Positions 10,834 through 19,472 of a stretch of 64,000 bases of DNA are shown piece after piece. Positions within the stretch are counted from its first letter, which is position 1, and each line of letters opens with the position of its first letter. The position numbers and the translations under genes were made by a program. The stretch is from Streptomyces mirabilis (GTDB taxonomy: Bacteria; Actinomycetota; Actinomycetes; Streptomycetales; Streptomycetaceae). The stretch covers positions 3,410,001 through 3,474,000 of the forward strand of contig NZ_CP074102.1 in NCBI RefSeq assembly GCF_018310535.1, written 5' to 3'. The notes under the pieces were generated by a model. It saw only the letters and a program-made list of their open reading frames with translations. It ran no database searches and was not told where the DNA came from.

Positions 10834-11748
10834 CTACGCGGTGATGTCCTTCGCCGTGAACCGCGCCCACGCCGCCGAGCCGAACACCGCCGCGTACAGG
10901 CCCTGGAGTCCGAGATTGCGGACCAGGTCGTCCCAGTACACCGGGTCGCGCATGAGGTCGGCGAAGGACAGCCAGTAGTGGGAGAAGAAGTACGGCTGGA
11001 GGGCGTGGAGCTGGGGGATCTGGTCCAGGATCTGGATGGTGATGACAAGGCCGACCGTCGTCGCCATCGCCGCGATGCCGCTGTTGGTCAGCGTCGAGAC
11101 GAACAGGCCGAGGGCCGCGACGCCGATCAGTGACGCGGCGACGACCAGTGCGATGAGGAACGCCCGCCCGAGCCCCTCGGTGAAGCTGATCCGGGTCCCG
11201 GAGATCGTCGTCAGCTCGCCCAGGGGAAAGAGCAGCGCGCCGACCGTGAGCGCCGAGAGCGCCACCACCAGGGTCGCGACCAGGCAGAACGTCATGGTGG
11301 TCGCGTACTTGGTGAGCAGCAGGCGGGTGCGGCCGGCGGGCGCGACCAGCAGGTAGCGCAGCGTCCCCGCGTTCGCCTCGCCCGCGATCGCGTCGCCCGC
11401 GATGACGCCGATGGCCATCGGCAGGAAGAAGGGGAGGGTCGCGGCGAGCGCCGTGAACACCAGGAACAGGCCGTTGTTGGTGATCTGCGAGATGAACGCC
11501 GGTCCTTCGCCGCCACCACCGCCCCCCGTCGAGCCGTCGCGGGTCTCGATCTTGATCGCGATGCCGATGAGGATCGGCACGGCCGCGAGCACGGCGAGCA
11601 GCGCGATGGTCCGCCAGCGCCGGAAGGTGGTGAGGAGCTCGCTGCGGAAGAGCCCGAAGGTCCACAGGGGGCTCGGTTTCCGTACCGCCGTGTCCTGGAC
11701 GCGTATCGCCTCGGCCTCGACCTCGGCCTCGGTCTCAGCCCGCGACAT
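10834..11748 (-). CDS. ABC transporter permease (ABC-2 type)
   Basis: A 304-residue integral membrane subunit with about six hydrophobic helices (TIALLAVLAAVPILIGIAI; LFLVFTALAATLPFFLPMAIGVIAG; MTFCLVATLVVALSALTVGALLF; LGRAFLIALVVAASLIGVAALGLFV; MATTVGLVITIQIL). The segment GDAIAGEANAGTLRYLLVAPAGR is the ABC-2/CcmB-type signature that precedes helix 3. ATG 11748 has GGGAGGGG upstream and overlaps the ATPase gene by 14 bases, so the two are coupled. It probably exports a lipid, peptide or lipoprotein-associated ligand; the LolA-like gene heading the operon hints at cell-envelope work. Substrate not readable. Confidence 0.88.
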   Translation of the reverse strand: MSRAETEAEVEAEAIRVQDTAVRKPSPLWTFGLFRSELLTTFRRWRTIALLAVLAAVPILIGIAIKIETRDGSTGGGGGGEGPAFISQITNNGLFLVFTALAATLPFFLPMAIGVIAGDAIAGEANAGTLRYLLVAPAGRTRLLLTKYATTMTFCLVATLVVALSALTVGALLFPLGELTTISGTRISFTEGLGRAFLIALVVAASLIGVAALGLFVSTLTNSGIAAMATTVGLVITIQILDQIPQLHALQPYFFSHYWLSFADLMRDPVYWDDLVRNLGLQGLYAAVFGSAAWARFTAKDITA

Positions 11749-12730
11749 CGAACCCCTCCCCCGTCAGCGCCACGAACGCGTCCTCCAGTGAGGCCCGTTC
11801 GACGCCAAAGCCACGGACGCGGACGCCCGCCGTGACCAACGCGGCGTTCAGTTCGGCGAGTTCGCGGTCCGGAGGTTCGGCGGTCACGCCCGTCTCCGTC
11901 ACGACGAGATCCGCGATTCCCTGTTCCTTCAGCACGCGCGCCGCGTCCCCGGGGTCCGGGGTGGTCACGACAAGCCGCCCTCGCGCCCCCGCCGCGAGCT
12001 CCGCCACCGGGCCCTGGGTGATCAGCCGCCCCTGTGCCATCACGGCGGCGTGCGTGCACACCTGCTCGATCTCGTCGAGCAGGTGTGAGGAGAGGAAGAC
12101 GGTCGTGCCGTCCGAGGCCAGCTCCCGCACGAGGGAACGGATCTCGCGCATGCCCTGCGGGTCGAGGCCGTTGGTCGGCTCGTCCAGGACGAGCAGGCGG
12201 CGGGGCTGGAGCAGCGCGGCCGCGAGCCCGAGCCGCTGCTTCATGCCGAGCGAGTACGCCTTCGCCTTCTTGCCCGCGGCCGCGGTGAGTCCGACCCGGT
12301 CGAGGGCGGCCGCGACGCGGGTACGCCGGGTGCGCGGGTCGGCGGTCGGGTCGGCGGCGTCGTACCGGAGGAGGTTGTCACGGCCGGAGAGGAAGCCGTA
12401 CAGCGCGGGGCCCTCGATGAGGGCGCCCACGTGCGGGAGCACGGCGCGGGTGGCGCGGGGCATGGGCTGCCCCAGCACACGCGCCGTGCCCGAGGTCGGC
12501 TCGATCAGGCCCATCAGCATGCGGATGGTGGTGGTCTTGCCCGAGCCGTTGGGCCCGAGGAAGCCGAAGACGCTGGCCGCCGGGACGGTCAGGTCGAGGC
12601 CGTCCACGGCGACCTGTCCGCCGCGGAAGCGCTTGGTGAGCGCGCGGGTGGCGATCACCGTGCCCTCGGCGGACGCGGTGGCGGTGCCCGCCACAGGCGG
12701 GTCCGTAACCTCGGCGGACCGCTCCTCCAT
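11735..12730 (-). CDS. ABC transporter ATP-binding protein
   Basis: A 331-residue ATPase subunit of the CcmA/DrrA-like export group. Walker A GPNGSGKT is at residues 59-66, the signature YSLGMKQRLGLAAALL near 165, Walker B with LLVLDEPTNGLDPQG follows, and the switch His lies in LSSHLLDEIEQV. A C-terminal extension of about 90 residues is typical of the group. ATG 12730 has GAGGGAG upstream. It sits between the LolA-like gene (68 bases upstream) and the permease (14-base overlap), giving a three-gene operon read leftward. With the permease it should form a homodimeric or paired exporter at the membrane. Confidence 0.93.
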   Translation of the reverse strand: MEERSAEVTDPPVAGTATASAEGTVIATRALTKRFRGGQVAVDGLDLTVPAASVFGFLGPNGSGKTTTIRMLMGLIEPTSGTARVLGQPMPRATRAVLPHVGALIEGPALYGFLSGRDNLLRYDAADPTADPRTRRTRVAAALDRVGLTAAAGKKAKAYSLGMKQRLGLAAALLQPRRLLVLDEPTNGLDPQGMREIRSLVRELASDGTTVFLSSHLLDEIEQVCTHAAVMAQGRLITQGPVAELAAGARGRLVVTTPDPGDAARVLKEQGIADLVVTETGVTAEPPDRELAELNAALVTAGVRVRGFGVERASLEDAFVALTGEGFDVAG

Positions 12731-12798
12731 GGGCTCCCTCGTTTCGGCTTCGTCCGTACTCTGGTCGGTTCCGTCCGTCGGTTCCGTCCGTACGGTGC

Positions 12799-14022
12799 TC
12801 AGTGGGCCGCGTTGGCCGCCTTCACCAGCGCGTCCTTGGTGACCGCACCGGCGTACACCTTGCCGTCGTCCGTGATCAGCGCGTTGACCAGGCGGGTCGA
12901 GAAGACCGTGCCCGAACCGAACTTGCCCTTGACGTGATCACCGAGGGAGTTCAGGAACCCGGAGACGTTGCCGCCCTCGGACGACGAGCCGGAGGGCATG
13001 CCCTGGCCGCCCGTGTCGAACTCCGCGATGGTGCTCCAGCCCTTGCCGATGGTCTTAAGACCGTCGAGCCCCTTGCCGAGGTCACCGCGGGTCGGAGCGG
13101 ACTCCGGGGCCTTGGTGTCCTTGGAGTCCTTGCCCTCGGTGACCTTCGCACCCTTCGGCGGGGTGAAGTCGAAGGTCGAGGCGGCCGGCTTGGCGAAGGC
13201 GACCTGGGTGAAACCGGCGTCCACGACGGCCGCGCCGCCGCTCTTCGGGACCAGCGTGAACTTCAGCGGCACCCCGGTCTTCGCGTCCACCGCGACGGTG
13301 ATCGCGCCGACCGTGGAACCGGACTGCTTCGGCTTGATGAGCAGCTTGTAGGCGTCACGGCCCGCGACCTGCGCCGTGCCGTCGACCGTCACGGAGGTCG
13401 TGTCGTCGACCGACTTCAGGGCCTCGTCGGCGAGCTCCTTGGGCGTCGTCGGGACGTCCTTCGGCGCCTTCTCCCGGCCCTTTTCGGCTGCGGGGGCCGT
13501 CGAGTGGTACACCTCGTTCGACTTGCTGTCGTACGCCCATACGTCGCTGCCGTTGTGGATGACGCTGTACTCGGCGGCGTTTTCCAGGACGGAGACCTTG
13601 GCCTTGTCCGGGCCGTCGGCCGCGACGCGCACCGTGTGCGTGCCGGAGGCCAGCTCCATGAGCTTGGACTGCGGGTCGGCGGAGGAGCCGCCGGATCCCT
13701 TGGTGGCGCCGGACAGCATGCCGCTCTCCAGGCCGCCCAGGCTGGGCAGTCCGAGATCGGTGCTGACCTTGACCGTGCCGGACAGCTGCTGGACGTCCGA
13801 CTTGGCGATCTTCTCGATGAGCTGCTCTGCGGTGATCTTCGGCAGGCTGGGGTCGCCGGAGTCGGCGAGCGCCGGGACGAGCCCGATGGTCGCGGCCGCC
13901 ACCCCCACCACTGCGACCGGAACGACGTAACGAGCCGCCTTGCGCCGACCGGCGCGGACGTCGGCGGCCTCGTCGGGCAGCCCTTCCGCCCCGGCGGTCC
14001 TGTCGGATTCGTACGGTGCCAT
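12799..14022 (-). CDS. LolA/RseB-like membrane-anchored protein
   Basis: A 407-residue envelope protein. One N-terminal membrane segment (about 32-50, YVVPVAVVGVAAATIGLVPALA) follows a charged cytosolic head; the remainder is extracellular with the LolA/LppX/RseB beta-baglet pattern: ITAEQLIEKIAKSDVQQLSGTVKVSTDLG at about 63, VRVAADGPDKAKVSVLENAAEYSVIHNGSDVWAYDSKSNEV around 140-180, and GRDAYKLLIKP plus AITVAVDAKTGVPLKF after 220. Such folds bind hydrophobic ligands such as acyl chains. ATG 14022 has GGAGGTAAGG upstream. It leads the ABC exporter operon, so a role in ligand capture or sensing for that exporter is plausible. It lacks a lipobox, so it is anchored, not a lipoprotein. Confidence 0.82.
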   Translation of the reverse strand: MAPYESDRTAGAEGLPDEAADVRAGRRKAARYVVPVAVVGVAAATIGLVPALADSGDPSLPKITAEQLIEKIAKSDVQQLSGTVKVSTDLGLPSLGGLESGMLSGATKGSGGSSADPQSKLMELASGTHTVRVAADGPDKAKVSVLENAAEYSVIHNGSDVWAYDSKSNEVYHSTAPAAEKGREKAPKDVPTTPKELADEALKSVDDTTSVTVDGTAQVAGRDAYKLLIKPKQSGSTVGAITVAVDAKTGVPLKFTLVPKSGGAAVVDAGFTQVAFAKPAASTFDFTPPKGAKVTEGKDSKDTKAPESAPTRGDLGKGLDGLKTIGKGWSTIAEFDTGGQGMPSGSSSEGGNVSGFLNSLGDHVKGKFGSGTVFSTRLVNALITDDGKVYAGAVTKDALVKAANAAH

Positions 14023-14198
14023 GTGTGCCTTACCTCCGTCGTCGGCGGCGGCCTACCGTCCTCACTTCTCCACCCCTGTAGCCGCCATTCTCACCCGAAC
14101 CGGTGAGGAGTGGTGTTCTCAATCTGACCAAATCGGCCGACGAGAAGCGTCAGACCCCGGACTCAACTCCACGTAGTCCTGCGGTATGACGTGAGGAG

Positions 14199-14240
14199 GC
14201 GGTGGCTCCCCCGACCCGTAGGGGTTGGGGAAACCACCGC
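14199..14240 (-). terminator. Hairpin downstream of the CHRD gene
   Basis: GCGGTGG (14199-14205) pairs with CCACCGC (14234-14240), with inner CCCC/GGGG pairing. It is placed 54 bases beyond the stop of the leftward CHRD gene and upstream of the LolA-like gene's promoter region. Confidence 0.6.
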
Positions 14241-14293
14241 ATGAGCCTCACTGCGCCTCGGTACCCGTCAGGGCCGCACGAAGCCCGTGCCCG

Positions 14294-15325
14294 TCAGCGC
14301 TGCACGAACACGTAGTCCGCCCGGTAGGGCACGCCCACGATCGTGCCCGGCGAGCAGGAGCCGGCCGGGGCGACCCCACCCACGGTGTTGAGCCGCAGGA
14401 TCTCCTGCGTGTCGGCCAGCAGACCGCGGTGCTTGCCGGACCGGGTGGCCTTGAGGTCCAGCTCGGCGATGTTCTTGTCGCCGTTCGGCGTCTTGGAGAT
14501 CACCGCTCCGGTGACCGCGCTGCGGTCGGGCGCGACCCACTGCGGCGTACCGGAGTTTGGCTTCACGAACGTGTGCACGATGTCGCCACCGAGCAGCGCC
14601 GCGACGTCACGCTGCGCGAAGGCGTAGCCACCGCCCTCGGCGGGCTTGCACTCGTAGATCTGCTTGCCCTTGACCACGGACGCCTGGAAGTTGTCGAGGG
14701 CGTCACGGAAGTCGAAGGAGCCGGTGACCTTGTGGAGCTGGCCGCGGACGGCTCCGCCCGGGAACTCTGCGGTGTGCAGATTGGCGTAGAACGCACCCGG
14801 GTCGTTCTTCAACCGCTCCAGCAGCGCGGCGTCCTTCACCTTCACGGTGCCGACCACGTGGTGGTCCTTGATCTTGTCGAGCAGCTTGGTGAAATCGATC
14901 TTGACGCCGCCGTTGGTGCCCTTGGCGCCCTGATGGATGTGGAGCATGGTCGGCCTGCCGGTGCCGCGCCAGGTCACGGCGACGGACACCTTGTCCCCCT
15001 TGACCTTGATGAACTCCATTGCCGCGCCGTCCTTGTCGCCGACAGCGGGGCCACCCTGGACGGGCACCTCGTTGGCGCCACGGAGGCTGGTGGCGAGGAT
15101 GGTGCCGCCGCTGCCGCCGACGACTCCGCTCTGCGCGACGATCGTCTGATCGCCGTGCGCCGAGTGACTCATGCCGCCGCGGTCACTGTGGTGACTGCCG
15201 CCGGCGGCGACCGCCGGGATGACGGCGGCGGCCACACCGGCCGCGGCTGCCACCGCGACACCGGCCAGGGCCAGGCCCTTGCGACGCATGTCCGACATGG
15301 CATTGAACGTGGCGTTCGATTCCAT
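14294..15325 (-). CDS. Secreted CHRD-domain protein with C-terminal DUF3455 region
   Basis: A 343-residue exported protein. A signal/anchor segment (about 17-41, LALAGVAVAAAAGVAAAVIPAVAAGG) follows a short head. Residues about 75-205 form a CHRD domain: GANEVP near the start, a histidine pair in MLHIHQGAKGTNGG and the ending FPGGAVRGQLH. Residues about 206-343 match DUF3455: FQASVVKGKQIYECKP, QWVAPDRSAVTGAVI and the final VPYRADYVFVQR. The two domains are usually separate proteins. CHRD domains occur in chordin and in bacterial secreted proteins without a defined biochemical role. GGGGAG lies before ATG 15325, and a consensus Crp box is 96 bases upstream. Function unknown. Confidence 0.85.
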   Translation of the reverse strand: MESNATFNAMSDMRRKGLALAGVAVAAAAGVAAAVIPAVAAGGSHHSDRGGMSHSAHGDQTIVAQSGVVGGSGGTILATSLRGANEVPVQGGPAVGDKDGAAMEFIKVKGDKVSVAVTWRGTGRPTMLHIHQGAKGTNGGVKIDFTKLLDKIKDHHVVGTVKVKDAALLERLKNDPGAFYANLHTAEFPGGAVRGQLHKVTGSFDFRDALDNFQASVVKGKQIYECKPAEGGGYAFAQRDVAALLGGDIVHTFVKPNSGTPQWVAPDRSAVTGAVISKTPNGDKNIAELDLKATRSGKHRGLLADTQEILRLNTVGGVAPAGSCSPGTIVGVPYRADYVFVQR

Positions 15326-15420
15326 GATTCTTTTTTCTCCCCGTAATGCAGCTGACGCCCCCTGCGTCAGCTTCTGTACGGGAGTACGGATCGATTCCTA
15401 CCCTGGACTCAATCCAACAA

Positions 15421-15436
15421 TGTGACGTGCGTCACA
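15421..15436. promoter_or_regulatory. Consensus Crp (cAMP receptor protein) box
   Basis: TGTGACGTGCGTCACA matches the classic TGTGA-N6-TCACA consensus and the Streptomyces form GTG-N6-GNCAC. It is fully palindromic except the two central bases and lies 96 bases before the CHRD gene start (minus strand), past the end of the polyprenyl synthase gene. Function inferred from sequence match. Confidence 0.75.
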
Positions 15437-15493
15437 CCCGAGAGGGTGTGCGTCGGTACCGGGGGGCGTACGCCAGCGGCGCGTTCCGGGCGC

Positions 15494-16504
15494 CTATCCG
15501 GCCCGGTGCACCACCGCGTCCACCAGCTCCACGAGCGCGGCCTTCGCGCCACACTCGGGGAGCGGAACGAGCGCGGCCCGGGCCTCCTCCGCGTACCGCA
15601 CGGTGTCACGGCGGGCCTGCTCCAGCGCGGGATGCGCCCGCAGCAGGGCCAGCGCCTCCGCGTGCCGGTCGTCGTCCGTGAGGTCGGAGTCGAGCAGCTC
15701 GCACAGCGCGATGTCCTCGGCGAGACCGAGCCGCTCCGCCCGCTCACGCAGCCGCAGCACCGGCAGCGTGGCGATGCCCTCGCGCAGGTCCGTACCCGGC
15801 GTCTTCCCGGACTCGTGCGAGTCGGAGGCGATGTCCAGCACGTCGTCCGCGAGCTGGAAGGCGACGCCCAGCCGCTCCCCGTACTGCGTCAGCACGTCCA
15901 CGACCGTCTCGTCGGCGCCCGACATCATCGCGCCGAACCGGCACGCCACGGCGACCAGCGAGCCGGTCTTGCCGCTGAGCACGTCGAGGTAGTGGTCGAC
16001 CGGGTCGCGCCCGTCGCGGGGCCCCGCCGTCTCCAGGATCTGTCCGGTGACGAGCCGCTCGAACGCCTCGGCCTGGATGCGGACGGCCTCGGGCCCGAGG
16101 TCGGCCAGGGTGTGGGACGCGCGCGCGAAGAGGAAGTCGCCGGTGAGCACGGCGACCGAGTTGCCCCAGCGGGTGTTCGCGCTGGGCACGCCGCGCCGCG
16201 CGTCGGCCTCGTCCATCACGTCGTCGTGGTACAGGGTGGCGAGATGGGTCAGTTCGACGACCACGGCCGAGGGCACGACACCCGGCGCGTAGGGGTCACC
16301 GAACTGCGCGGCGAGCATCACGAGCAGCGGACGGAACCGCTTCCCGCCGGCGCGCAGCAGGTGCTGCGCGGCCTCTGTGATGAAGGGGACCTCGCTCTTG
16401 GTGACTTCGAGCAAGCCCTCCTCCACAGCCGTCAATCCGGCCTGGACATCGGCTTCGAGAGCCTGGTCCCGCACGCTCAGCCCGAACGGCCCGACGACGG
16501 TCAC
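15494..16504 (-). CDS. Long-chain trans-polyprenyl diphosphate synthase
   Basis: Chain-elongating prenyltransferase that condenses isopentenyl diphosphate onto an allylic primer, probably making the menaquinone side chain. The 336-residue protein has both Asp-rich motifs: DDVMD (residues 94-98, followed by EADARRG) and DDVLD (220-224), plus LLRAGGKRFRP near 50 for diphosphate binding. Small residues before the first motif (LATLYH) agree with long products. GTG 16504 has AGGAGA 10-15 bases upstream. In this window it sits about 17 kb from Complex I and 37-46 kb from menG and mqnC, supporting a quinone role. The exact chain length, C40-C45 in many actinomycetes, is inferred. Confidence 0.93.
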   Translation of the reverse strand: MTVVGPFGLSVRDQALEADVQAGLTAVEEGLLEVTKSEVPFITEAAQHLLRAGGKRFRPLLVMLAAQFGDPYAPGVVPSAVVVELTHLATLYHDDVMDEADARRGVPSANTRWGNSVAVLTGDFLFARASHTLADLGPEAVRIQAEAFERLVTGQILETAGPRDGRDPVDHYLDVLSGKTGSLVAVACRFGAMMSGADETVVDVLTQYGERLGVAFQLADDVLDIASDSHESGKTPGTDLREGIATLPVLRLRERAERLGLAEDIALCELLDSDLTDDDRHAEALALLRAHPALEQARRDTVRYAEEARAALVPLPECGAKAALVELVDAVVHRAG

Positions 16505-16873
16505 GAGAGGTTCTCCTGTCTGCTGACGATCACATGGCGAACTCGGTCGATCATTCGGTCGATGACACGGTTTGTCGATGTGTCGCTGCCATCACTCAAG
16601 TCAGCGTATCCGGTCACGTTTCGATCACCACGAGCGCCCACCGTCCCCACCGCCGACTTCCTCCCGACTTCCCTCTCCCCCGCCACCCGATGTCCCCCGA
16701 GCGGCAGACAGTCCCACACCCGGGCGGTGCGGGATCACGGCCGGTATGTTCTTGATCAGTAGATTCGGCCGGATATCAGACGTATTGGCTGATCGGACGG
16801 GTTGAGAGCCGACCGCCGAAGACGACCGGGGCACCGAGGACGACCGCAGGGCACTGCGGACGCAGAGGACACC
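16505..16873. other. Divergent promoter region between polyprenyl synthase and hydrolase genes
   Basis: No gene. It contains two TCGGTCGAT copies 12 bases apart (16543-16551, 16555-16563), about 40-60 bases upstream of the synthase start, and a GATCAG...CTGATC inverted pair near 16754-16793 before the hydrolase. An open frame from 16802 joins the hydrolase but is not protein-like. Confidence 0.5.
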
Positions 16874-19165
16874 GTGATGAGCATGCACATCCGTACGTCC
16901 TTCTCGCACGAGACGACTCACGAGGATCTGTGGATCCCTCTCCCGGACGGCACCCGCTTGCACGCGCGCGTGTGGCGCCCGCTGGCCGACACGCCCGTCC
17001 CCGCGCTCCTCGAATATCTCCCGGACCGGCTCACCGACCGGACCGCGCCACGCGACTGGCAGCGCCACCCCTGGTACGCAGGCCACGGCTACGCCTCCGT
17101 CCGGGTGGATGCCCGCGGTTACGGCAATTCGGAGGGCGTGCCGGCGGACCCGTACGGGGAGGGCGAGCGGGCCGACGGGGTGGAAGTGATCCACTGGTTG
17201 GCGGACCAGCCCTGGTGCAGCGCCGCGGTAGGCAGGTTCGGCGTCTCCCTGGGCGGCTTCACCTCCCTCCGGATCGCGGCCCTCGCGCCCGAACCGCTCA
17301 AGGCGATCGTCACGGTCTGCTCGACCGACGATCCCTATGACAACGACGGGCACCGCATGGGAGGTTCCGTCCTCGCCGTCGAGACGCACGCACGGGCGGC
17401 CACGGCGCTCGCCGACGTCGCCCGTCCGCCGGATCCGGCACACGTGGGCCAGGTGATGTGGCGCGACATGTGGGTGAAGCGCCTGGAGACGGTGGAACCG
17501 TTCATCCATACGTGGCTGCCCCACCCGACCCGGGACGCGTACTGGCGCCACGCCGGTGTGCGCGAGGACGGGGGATACGGAGGGATCCGGGCCGCCGTGC
17601 TCGCGGTGGGCGGCTGGCACGACCCGTACCGCGACACGGTGCTGCGGCTGGTCGAGAGCCTTCCGTCCGACCGCGTGCGCGGCCTGATCGGCCCTTGGTG
17701 CCACCAGCACCCGGACCGGGGCCTGCCGCCGGGCCCGGCAATCGGCTTCCTCCAGGAGACGCTGAGGTGGTGGGGCCACTGGCTCAGGCCGACCGATACG
17801 AGCCTCCCAGAGCCCGAGCCCGACGTGATCGGCAATCCCGACCTCGGTGCGATCAACAATCCCGGCCCCGACGGGACCGCCGATCGGGGCCCTGGCGCAA
17901 CCGCCCACCCGGACTCCGGCACGACCGCCCGTCCGAACCCCGGCACGACCGCCCATCCGAACCCCGGCACGACCGCCCATCCGAACCCCGGCACGACCGC
18001 CGAACCGGACCCCGGCATGAACAACCGTGACGTGATGGCGCAGCCCCTCCTGCGCTCCTACGTCATGGCCGCGCACCCCCCGGCGACGACGTACCCGTCC
18101 CTCCCCGGCCGCTGGGTGGGCGACACCGCCTGGCCCTCACCTTCCGTGACCCCGATCGCGTACGCGTTGCGGGGCGCACCGGTGCTGGTGCGCTCCCCTC
18201 AGCACACGGGCGTGGACGCGGGCCGTTTCCGTCCCGACGGGAACGACGCGGACCTGCCGCCGAACCAGCGGGAGGAGGACGCGAGATCGGCCTGCTTCGA
18301 GTTCGAGGTCCCAGGGGAGACCTGGGTCCTGGGGCGCCCGAGGGTCCGCCTCCGTCTGACGTCCCACTCCCCCTGGGGCCAGGTGATCGCCCGGGTGTGT
18401 GACGTCGCTGCCGACTGCTCCTCGACGCTGGTGACCCGGGGTGCTCTGAACCTGTCAGCGCGCTACGGCTCCGACCAGGCGGTCTCCTGGAAACCGGGCT
18501 CTACGGAAGACGTGGTTTTCGACCTGACCGCCATCGGCTACGCGTTCCCGCCCGGCCACCGCATCCGGCTCTCCCTCTCCTCCGCCTACTGGCCGTGGAT
18601 CTGGCCCCAGCCGGGCTCGACTGTGGGGTTCGCCCTGGACCCGGCGGCCAGTTCCCTCGAACTTCCGGTGCGAGCAAGGGAGTCGGACCCGGGGATCACC
18701 TTCGAGGAGCCGGAGCAGTCCGGGCCCCTGGGGGTGACGTCCCCGGCCACCCTTGACGAACCCCGCCCCGAACGCCTGGTCGCCCGTGACGTGGCGAGGG
18801 GCGAGTGGCGTGTGGAGGTCGATCCTCGCCAGGACGGCACCCGTGTCCACCCGGACGGCCTCGAATGCACGGAGGACGCCCTGGACACGTACACCATCGA
18901 TGAGTCGGACCCGCTCTCCGCCCGCACCCGCTCGACGAGGTCGATCCGTCTGCACCGCCCGGAGCTGCCCTGGGACGCCCGGGTCGAGACACGCTCCGAA
19001 CTCAGCTGCGACGCCTGGGAGTTCATCACCTCGAACGAGCTGATCCGCAAGGACGGCAACGAGGTGGTCTTCCATCGGACGTGGGAGAGGCGAATCCCCC
19101 GGACGGCGGACTGGAGTCCCGGCGGCGGCATGGGCAACCCTGAGGAGCATGGCGCGGACCGGTGA
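16874..19165 (+). CDS. CocE/NonD-family hydrolase with repetitive insert
   Basis: A 763-residue alpha/beta-hydrolase of the X-Pro dipeptidyl-peptidase S15/CocE class. The N-terminal part has LPDGTRLHARVWRP and the nucleophile elbow GVSLGG (Ser125); an Asp in the GGWHDPYR region (about residue 245) and a His in GPWCHQHP complete a likely triad. The C-terminal jelly-roll (PepX_C) contains CDVAADCSSTLVTRGALNLSAR and YAFPPGHRIRLSLSSAYWPWIWP. A low-complexity insert of about 55 residues (320-380), with the octapeptide PNPGTTAH, lies between the catalytic and C-terminal domains. It starts at GTG 16874 or ATG 16877 with a weak AGAGGA. No signal peptide, so cytosolic; esterase or amidase substrate unknown. 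Confidence 0.9.
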   Translation: MMSMHIRTSFSHETTHEDLWIPLPDGTRLHARVWRPLADTPVPALLEYLPDRLTDRTAPRDWQRHPWYAGHGYASVRVDARGYGNSEGVPADPYGEGERADGVEVIHWLADQPWCSAAVGRFGVSLGGFTSLRIAALAPEPLKAIVTVCSTDDPYDNDGHRMGGSVLAVETHARAATALADVARPPDPAHVGQVMWRDMWVKRLETVEPFIHTWLPHPTRDAYWRHAGVREDGGYGGIRAAVLAVGGWHDPYRDTVLRLVESLPSDRVRGLIGPWCHQHPDRGLPPGPAIGFLQETLRWWGHWLRPTDTSLPEPEPDVIGNPDLGAINNPGPDGTADRGPGATAHPDSGTTARPNPGTTAHPNPGTTAHPNPGTTAEPDPGMNNRDVMAQPLLRSYVMAAHPPATTYPSLPGRWVGDTAWPSPSVTPIAYALRGAPVLVRSPQHTGVDAGRFRPDGNDADLPPNQREEDARSACFEFEVPGETWVLGRPRVRLRLTSHSPWGQVIARVCDVAADCSSTLVTRGALNLSARYGSDQAVSWKPGSTEDVVFDLTAIGYAFPPGHRIRLSLSSAYWPWIWPQPGSTVGFALDPAASSLELPVRARESDPGITFEEPEQSGPLGVTSPATLDEPRPERLVARDVARGEWRVEVDPRQDGTRVHPDGLECTEDALDTYTIDESDPLSARTRSTRSIRLHRPELPWDARVETRSELSCDAWEFITSNELIRKDGNEVVFHRTWERRIPRTADWSPGGGMGNPEEHGADR
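17918..18013 (+). repeat. Four 24-bp in-frame repeats inside the hydrolase gene
   Basis: Units at 17918-17941, 17942-17965, 17966-17989 and 17990-18013 with consensus start GGCACGACCGCCCATCCGAA. Units 2 and 3 are identical; 1 and 4 have a few substitutions. They encode repeated GTTAHPNP-like octapeptides, and shorter degenerate copies extend upstream to about 17848. Confidence 0.92.
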
Positions 19166-19472
19166 GTTCCTGATGGCCCTGGACGAGGGGATGCTCGCGT
19201 ACTTCCGCGAGATGGCCGACGAGATGGTCACGCGCTTCGGGATCCCCCGGGCCGAGGCGGTTGCGAGGATCAACAGGGCTTACGCGGGGCAGGAGTTCGG
19301 CCCCTACCCGGACCTGATGTGCCACGAACTCCCCGAATACTGGGCCCGCGGCCTCTACTTCAAGCCCAACGCCGGCCGGCTCCCCGACGACGACCCCGAC
19401 ACGGACCTGTCCGTGTGGGAGGTGCGCCCGGCTCCGCCCGCGGCCTCACCGGCCTGGACACTCGAAGCCTGA
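19149..19472 (+). CDS. Small conserved hypothetical protein
   Basis: A 107-residue protein starting inside the last codons of the hydrolase gene (17-base overlap) after a GAGGAG site. It has an amphipathic helical N-terminal half (MLAYFREMADEMVTRFGIPRAEAVARINRAYAG) and the motif GPYPDLMCHELPEYWARGLYF, then an acidic region with a Pro/Ala-rich tail. The translational coupling suggests a link with the hydrolase, but I recognise no domain with a known function. The coherent, low-bias composition and ribosome-binding site support a real gene. Confidence 0.7.
   Translation: MARTGEFLMALDEGMLAYFREMADEMVTRFGIPRAEAVARINRAYAGQEFGPYPDLMCHELPEYWARGLYFKPNAGRLPDDDPDTDLSVWEVRPAPPAASPAWTLEA

Noticed and set aside
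17918..18013. CRISPR-like array
   Set aside because: Units are contiguous with no spacers, and they are in frame within a hydrolase gene. No cas genes are present.
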